The translations under genes were made by a program, and so were the position numbers. From CAZAKZ01 sp964485695 (lineage in GTDB: Bacteria > Planctomycetota > JAFGQW01), in the NCBI GenBank assembly GCA_964485695.1, contig CAZAKZ010000080.1, positions 1 to 25,861 of the forward strand: DNA of 25,861 nucleotides, given 5' to 3'. This document shows positions 22,499-25,861 of this stretch, one piece after another. The notes below the pieces were generated by a model. It saw nothing but the letters and a program-made list of their open reading frames with translations. It was not told the DNA's origin and made no database searches. How positions within the stretch are numbered: the stretch's first letter is position 1; each line of letters starts with the position of its first letter.

Positions 22499-24004
22499 AT
22501 GAATCAGCACCAGGGCCCGGACGCCCATCCGTCCCCTCCGGATCGAAACACCACAGCCGCCTCGAGGAAGGGATTCACCCTCGCGGCATTGCTCTGCCTG
22601 GTCCTTGTATTCCTGGAAGACTGGTTCTTTTACGGACATCCGGTGGGATGGACCCTGGGCGGGTACGGCCTGGCCCTCATGACCGCTATCTTCCTCACGG
22701 GGGGCCTGCCCCGAACACGTCCCGCCTGGATCCTCTCGGCCGCCCTGGCCGTCCTCTTCCTCTGGAGCCTGGAGGAACCGAGCACCCTCATGGGAATCCT
22801 CGGCCTCGTGGGTCTGGTCACCCTGGCCCTTCAGGCGCGAGAGGACTGGACTGGCAGCATCCTCGTATGGCTCGAACGCTGGGGTGTTTTTATGGGTCTG
22901 GGCTGGTTCTGTCTCCTCAAGGAAGTGGTCCCCCCGGACAAAAAGGCATCCACTGAAAAGGCCGGCTCTCCACCGAAAAACCGGTTCCTCGGCAACTGGT
23001 TCGTTCCGGTCATGATCACGCTTCTGTTCCTGGTCCTCTTCGCCCTGGCCAATCCCATCATCTCCGGATGGCTCGAAGACCTGGGCCAGGCCATCAGGGA
23101 TTTCTCCGAAAACCTGCCCGCCGTCGAACGCGTCCTCCTCTGGCTATTCGTGGCCGTGTGGGTCTGGGCCCTTCTTCGAATGAAGACGGGCGCTGGAAAG
23201 CGACTCGGCAGGGGGACTTCGACCGAGGTCGGGAACAGGAACGACTTTTCCCCAGGCTTCTGCGTGCGCTGCCTCTTGCTCTTCAACCTGCTTTTCGCCG
23301 TCCAGACCATCCTCGACGTCACCTACCTCTGGGGCGGGGCCAGACTCCCCGAGGGCATGACCTACGCCGGGTACGCCCACCGGGGCGCCTACCCCCTTCT
23401 GACCGCGGCCATTCTCGCGGCGGTGTTCGTCCTCATGACGTTCCGGGCGGGCCGGAATTCCGACGCCATGCGGTGGCCGCGACGCCTGGTCTACGTCTGG
23501 CTGATCCAGAACGTATTACTCGTCTTCTCGTCCGGCTGGAGGCTCTGCCTCTACGTCGAGGTCTATACCCTCACCCGCTGGCGGATTGCGGCCATGATCT
23601 GGATGCTCCTGGTGGGATGCGGCCTGGTCTACATCCTGGTGCGCATCGTGACCGGCCGATCCAACCTGTGGCTGGTCCACATCAACGTCCTCACCGCGCT
23701 GGCCGTGCTCTACGCCTGCGCCTTCGTCGACTTCGACAGCTTCATTGCCGACTACAACGTGAAACGCTGCGAGGAGATCCGCGGCAAGGGCCCCGCCATC
23801 GATATCCACTACCTGGAGGGTCTCGGCTACGAAACCCTCCCGGCCTTTGAGTGGCTGGACTACAGTCTCGGGAACAACCCTCGAACCCCTGAACTCCGAA
23901 ACACCCTCGCCCGGCTGAGGGTATCCCTCCAACAGGACCTTCGCGACTGGCGCGGGTGGACCTATCGGCGGCACCGGCTATCCGGATGGGCGCCCCGGGA
24001 ATGA
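22499..24004 (+). CDS. Polytopic membrane protein, DUF4173/DUF4153-like
   Basis: 501 residues; GGGGAGGG precedes the ATG. About ten or eleven hydrophobic segments run from LAALLCLVLVF (residue 28) to about residue 415, with a charged loop near 155-165 and another near 240-250, then a soluble C-terminal tail of about 85 residues (DYNVKRCEEIRGKG onward). The segment LDVTYLWGGARLPEGMTYAGYAHRGAYPLL is the signature region I associate with the DUF4173 family of inner-membrane proteins, whose function is not known; such genes often sit beside sensor or two-component genes, which are absent here. The C-terminal tail with IDIHYLEGLGYETLPAFEWL is also family-like. The gene probably has its own promoter (TATAAT at 22424) and ends before a strong terminator. 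Confidence 0.85.
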   Translation: MNQHQGPDAHPSPPDRNTTAASRKGFTLAALLCLVLVFLEDWFFYGHPVGWTLGGYGLALMTAIFLTGGLPRTRPAWILSAALAVLFLWSLEEPSTLMGILGLVGLVTLALQAREDWTGSILVWLERWGVFMGLGWFCLLKEVVPPDKKASTEKAGSPPKNRFLGNWFVPVMITLLFLVLFALANPIISGWLEDLGQAIRDFSENLPAVERVLLWLFVAVWVWALLRMKTGAGKRLGRGTSTEVGNRNDFSPGFCVRCLLLFNLLFAVQTILDVTYLWGGARLPEGMTYAGYAHRGAYPLLTAAILAAVFVLMTFRAGRNSDAMRWPRRLVYVWLIQNVLLVFSSGWRLCLYVEVYTLTRWRIAAMIWMLLVGCGLVYILVRIVTGRSNLWLVHINVLTALAVLYACAFVDFDSFIADYNVKRCEEIRGKGPAIDIHYLEGLGYETLPAFEWLDYSLGNNPRTPELRNTLARLRVSLQQDLRDWRGWTYRRHRLSGWAPRE

Positions 24005-24030
24005 ATCGGTGGATCCTGGAGTACCTGGAC

Positions 24031-24055
24031 GGGGCGATTTCCAAGAAATCGCCCC
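24031..24055. terminator. Bidirectional terminator between convergent genes
   Basis: An 11-bp perfect stem, GGGGCGATTTC with GAAATCGCCCC, around a CAA loop, followed by GTTGTATT. It lies between the membrane protein gene (ends 24004) and the minus-strand gene ending at 24071, and can stop both. Confidence 0.65.
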
Positions 24056-24070
24056 GTTGTATTCGTGCGC

Positions 24071-25585
24071 TCACCGGCCGGCGATGTGCTGCTCCCAGAG
24101 CCGCCGGCTGTTGATGGGATCCATGTCCTCGTTGTAGCGGGGATTGCGGCCCCTGTAGTTGAAGTAGTTATAGGGCTGCCCCTCGTAGTAGGCGCCGGTG
24201 GTGGTATTCCGGGTGCCCCACCGATCCGTGTGGTAGATCGTGCCGCCCTCCATTTGCGAGACCCAGTCCTGGGTGCCGCGGATGTAGCTGGTGCGCTGGT
24301 AATCGATGTAGTCCTGGCTCCGCTGGCGCTCCTCGTATGCGGCCTGCATGGTCTGGCGGATCTCCTGGGCGTTCCTTTGAACCAGGGCGTTCGTCTGTCG
24401 CTGCAGACTCCGAAGCCGGCTGATCCCCTGGGCGACGTACTTCCGGGCCCAGTCTTCATTGATCTTGAAGGAGGAGAGCATTGCAATGTAGACGGGGACC
24501 ATGGCGTCGAACCGGTTCGCAGCCGCGCCCACCGACATGTGCCTGAAGTTCCAGTTCGTGCCTAACCGGGAGCCGAAGCACATCCCGAAGGTGTAGCCCT
24601 TGATCTTCCGGCCCTTTGAGATACCGGTATAGACGAACTCCTCCACCTTGACGGGGCCGGTGGTGTAAACCTGGGCGAGTTGCCTGGCCAGATCCGTGCG
24701 GGGAATGACCTTCTCGAAGCGCATGTTCGTGACGAGACCCTGGCGACCCGCCAGGAGCTTCAGTGCGCGGTGCGGCGGGAGAAAGGGGGCAACCACGGCA
24801 CCGGGATAGTTGACTCGCATCCTCGGCTCCATGACGTCCACGCTGGCCACGATGAAGCTGCTCCCGTCTCTGGGATTCCCGGCGATGAACTGCCCCCGGC
24901 CCAGCTCACGAACGCTCCAGGTCCGCGGCATGAGAAAGGACGAAGACCCGTCGCGAAGGCGGCGCCGGACCAGGTTCGCCGTGTCGACCGCAGCGCTGCC
25001 GGACCGGAAGGCCCCCTTGGTCATACGAATGTTGGAGAGGACGGTGAGGAGCGTCCGCTTGTGCTGGTCCAGCTTTCCCGCCGGGGCTTCGATCCGGGAA
25101 CAGAGGAACTCTCTCTGCGTGCTCGTCACCCAGCACCGGAATTGCCTTGTGCCCCTGGCGCGATCGGTGTAGCGGCCGTCGAAGACGATCTTGCCGCCTT
25201 GGCAGTGAAGCCGGCAGTTGGACAGGCGAAGGTCCCGATGCCGCCGGCCGATTTCGTGGGCGAAGCTCTTGGCAATCGCCACGGCATCGTTTCCCACCGG
25301 ACTGAATCCGTAGGTCGCCTCGGCCATGACCTTGCCGTCGCGGCTGGCCAGGGTCAGGGTCCGGTGCTTGCCCCGCGCGGCTTCCCGGATCGTCCAGTCT
25401 CTGGGCATGTAGACCACGAAGTTGGCCTGCGGGGACACGAACTTCTTCATGGGGACGGCACTCGAGGAGGACGCCCCGATCCGGCACCGCTTCCAGTTCT
25501 GGGCCCCCAGGCCTCTCGAGAACAGAGAAACCGGGGATGCGGCCATAACCGCAAGAATTACAAACAGTTGTAGCGTTCTGGACAT
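24071..25585 (-). CDS. Secreted protein with two similar PsbP/DcrB-like domains
   Basis: 504 residues from the ATG at 25585, chosen for AGGAGG 6 nt upstream; earlier in-frame starts lack it. Residues 1-27 are a Sec signal peptide (LFVILAVMAASPVSLFS). Two similar domains follow. The first opens near 49 with FVVYMPRDWTIREAARGKH and ends near 200 with LSNIRM. The second opens near 222 with SFLMPRTWSVRELGRGQ and ends near 365 with LSSFKI. This layout, a strand with MPR-W then a closing helix before a short strand, resembles the PsbP/Mog1/DcrB fold, an inference from pattern only. Residues 370-430 are a Gln/Arg-rich helix. The tail is rich in Tyr, Asn and Gly (YYEGQPYNYFNYRGRN). Probably periplasmic or surface; function unknown. 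Confidence 0.8.
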   Translation of the reverse strand: MSRTLQLFVILAVMAASPVSLFSRGLGAQNWKRCRIGASSSSAVPMKKFVSPQANFVVYMPRDWTIREAARGKHRTLTLASRDGKVMAEATYGFSPVGNDAVAIAKSFAHEIGRRHRDLRLSNCRLHCQGGKIVFDGRYTDRARGTRQFRCWVTSTQREFLCSRIEAPAGKLDQHKRTLLTVLSNIRMTKGAFRSGSAAVDTANLVRRRLRDGSSSFLMPRTWSVRELGRGQFIAGNPRDGSSFIVASVDVMEPRMRVNYPGAVVAPFLPPHRALKLLAGRQGLVTNMRFEKVIPRTDLARQLAQVYTTGPVKVEEFVYTGISKGRKIKGYTFGMCFGSRLGTNWNFRHMSVGAAANRFDAMVPVYIAMLSSFKINEDWARKYVAQGISRLRSLQRQTNALVQRNAQEIRQTMQAAYEERQRSQDYIDYQRTSYIRGTQDWVSQMEGGTIYHTDRWGTRNTTTGAYYEGQPYNYFNYRGRNPRYNEDMDPINSRRLWEQHIAGR

Positions 25586-25674
25586 GTCGGGTCCTCCTTG
25601 CTTTCCTGAATCGGTTCTTCGGTTTTCCCTTCCCACGGGAAACCGCGTGAGCCACAGGTGCATCCCCTCAAGAA

Positions 25675-25683
25675 ATTATAACA
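25675..25683 (-). promoter_or_regulatory. Extended -10 promoter for the two-domain secreted protein
   Basis: On the minus strand the sequence reads TGTTATAAT, a perfect extended -10 element (TGnTATAAT), 90 bp upstream of the ATG at 25585. No good -35 hexamer is visible, as is common for extended -10 promoters. The rest of 25586-25861 holds no gene I can support. Confidence 0.45.
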
Positions 25684-25861
25684 ACTCGTGGATCATCTCC
25701 CGCACCCCCGGATCGGCCGGATTCCCTGGATCATTGTGTATGGGCGGGATATGCGGTAAAAGGCGGGAAACGACCCGATTCAAGGATTCAATACCATGAA
25801 AACCCACCTTCGGGGGTATCCATTTAACCGGACCCGTCCAGGCCCGTAGTCCTCCAGGGGC

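Overview
The window is GC-rich bacterial chromosome. Many genes encode secreted or lipoprotein products, most start after a clear Shine-Dalgarno sequence, and spacing is loose with many lone genes. No taxonomic marker is present. The style suggests a Planctomycetota-like bacterium: several secreted proteins ending in the same beta-rich C-terminal module, an EF-hand plus redoxin protein, and a Tat-exported DUF362 protein. This is inference from gene style.

Layout. 169-1149 (+) is a secreted protein and 1289-1789 (-) a coiled-coil lipoprotein, converging on a pair of structured 47-bp repeats. 1949-2953 (+) is a zinc alcohol dehydrogenase with a nested hairpin in its leader. 3105-10067 (+) encodes a 2320-residue multidomain protein, followed by a 60-codon reading frame with an in-frame UGA and a cluster of REP-like hairpins. 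10558-12099 (+) is a Tat-exported DUF362 protein. 12205-16724 (-) holds a secreted cysteine-rich protein, a carboxylesterase lipoprotein and a secreted propeller-like protein. 16867-17972 (+) is a VOC protein plus an Asp/Glu racemase-family protein. 17981-20045 (-) is xylulokinase and ExbD. 20335-21489 (+) is an EF-hand/deiodinase-like selenoprotein. 21496-22227 (-) is an alpha/beta hydrolase. 22499-24001 (+) is a multi-span DUF4173-like membrane protein. 24071-25585 (-) is a secreted protein with two similar domains.

The most unusual item is the 2320-residue protein. In order it carries an M50/site-2-protease-like membrane domain, an enolase in circularly permuted order (catalytic barrel first, capping domain second) with the canonical catalytic residues I could align all kept, an HD phosphohydrolase domain, a long helical region I cannot assign, and the ATP-grasp and phosphohistidine swivelling domains of pyruvate phosphate dikinase without the PEP/pyruvate barrel. 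A membrane-anchored protein joining PEP formation to a PEP-synthase-type phosphohistidine relay is the best candidate here for an undescribed system.

The second is the selenoprotein: a UGA codon sits exactly where deiodinases have selenocysteine, followed 14 nt later by a perfect hairpin, and the frame continues for 136 more codons. A conventional stop-to-stop ORF call would truncate it. The small reading frame after the giant gene also has an in-frame UGA followed by a short hairpin; that is either a nonsense mutation or, more speculatively, a second selenocysteine site.
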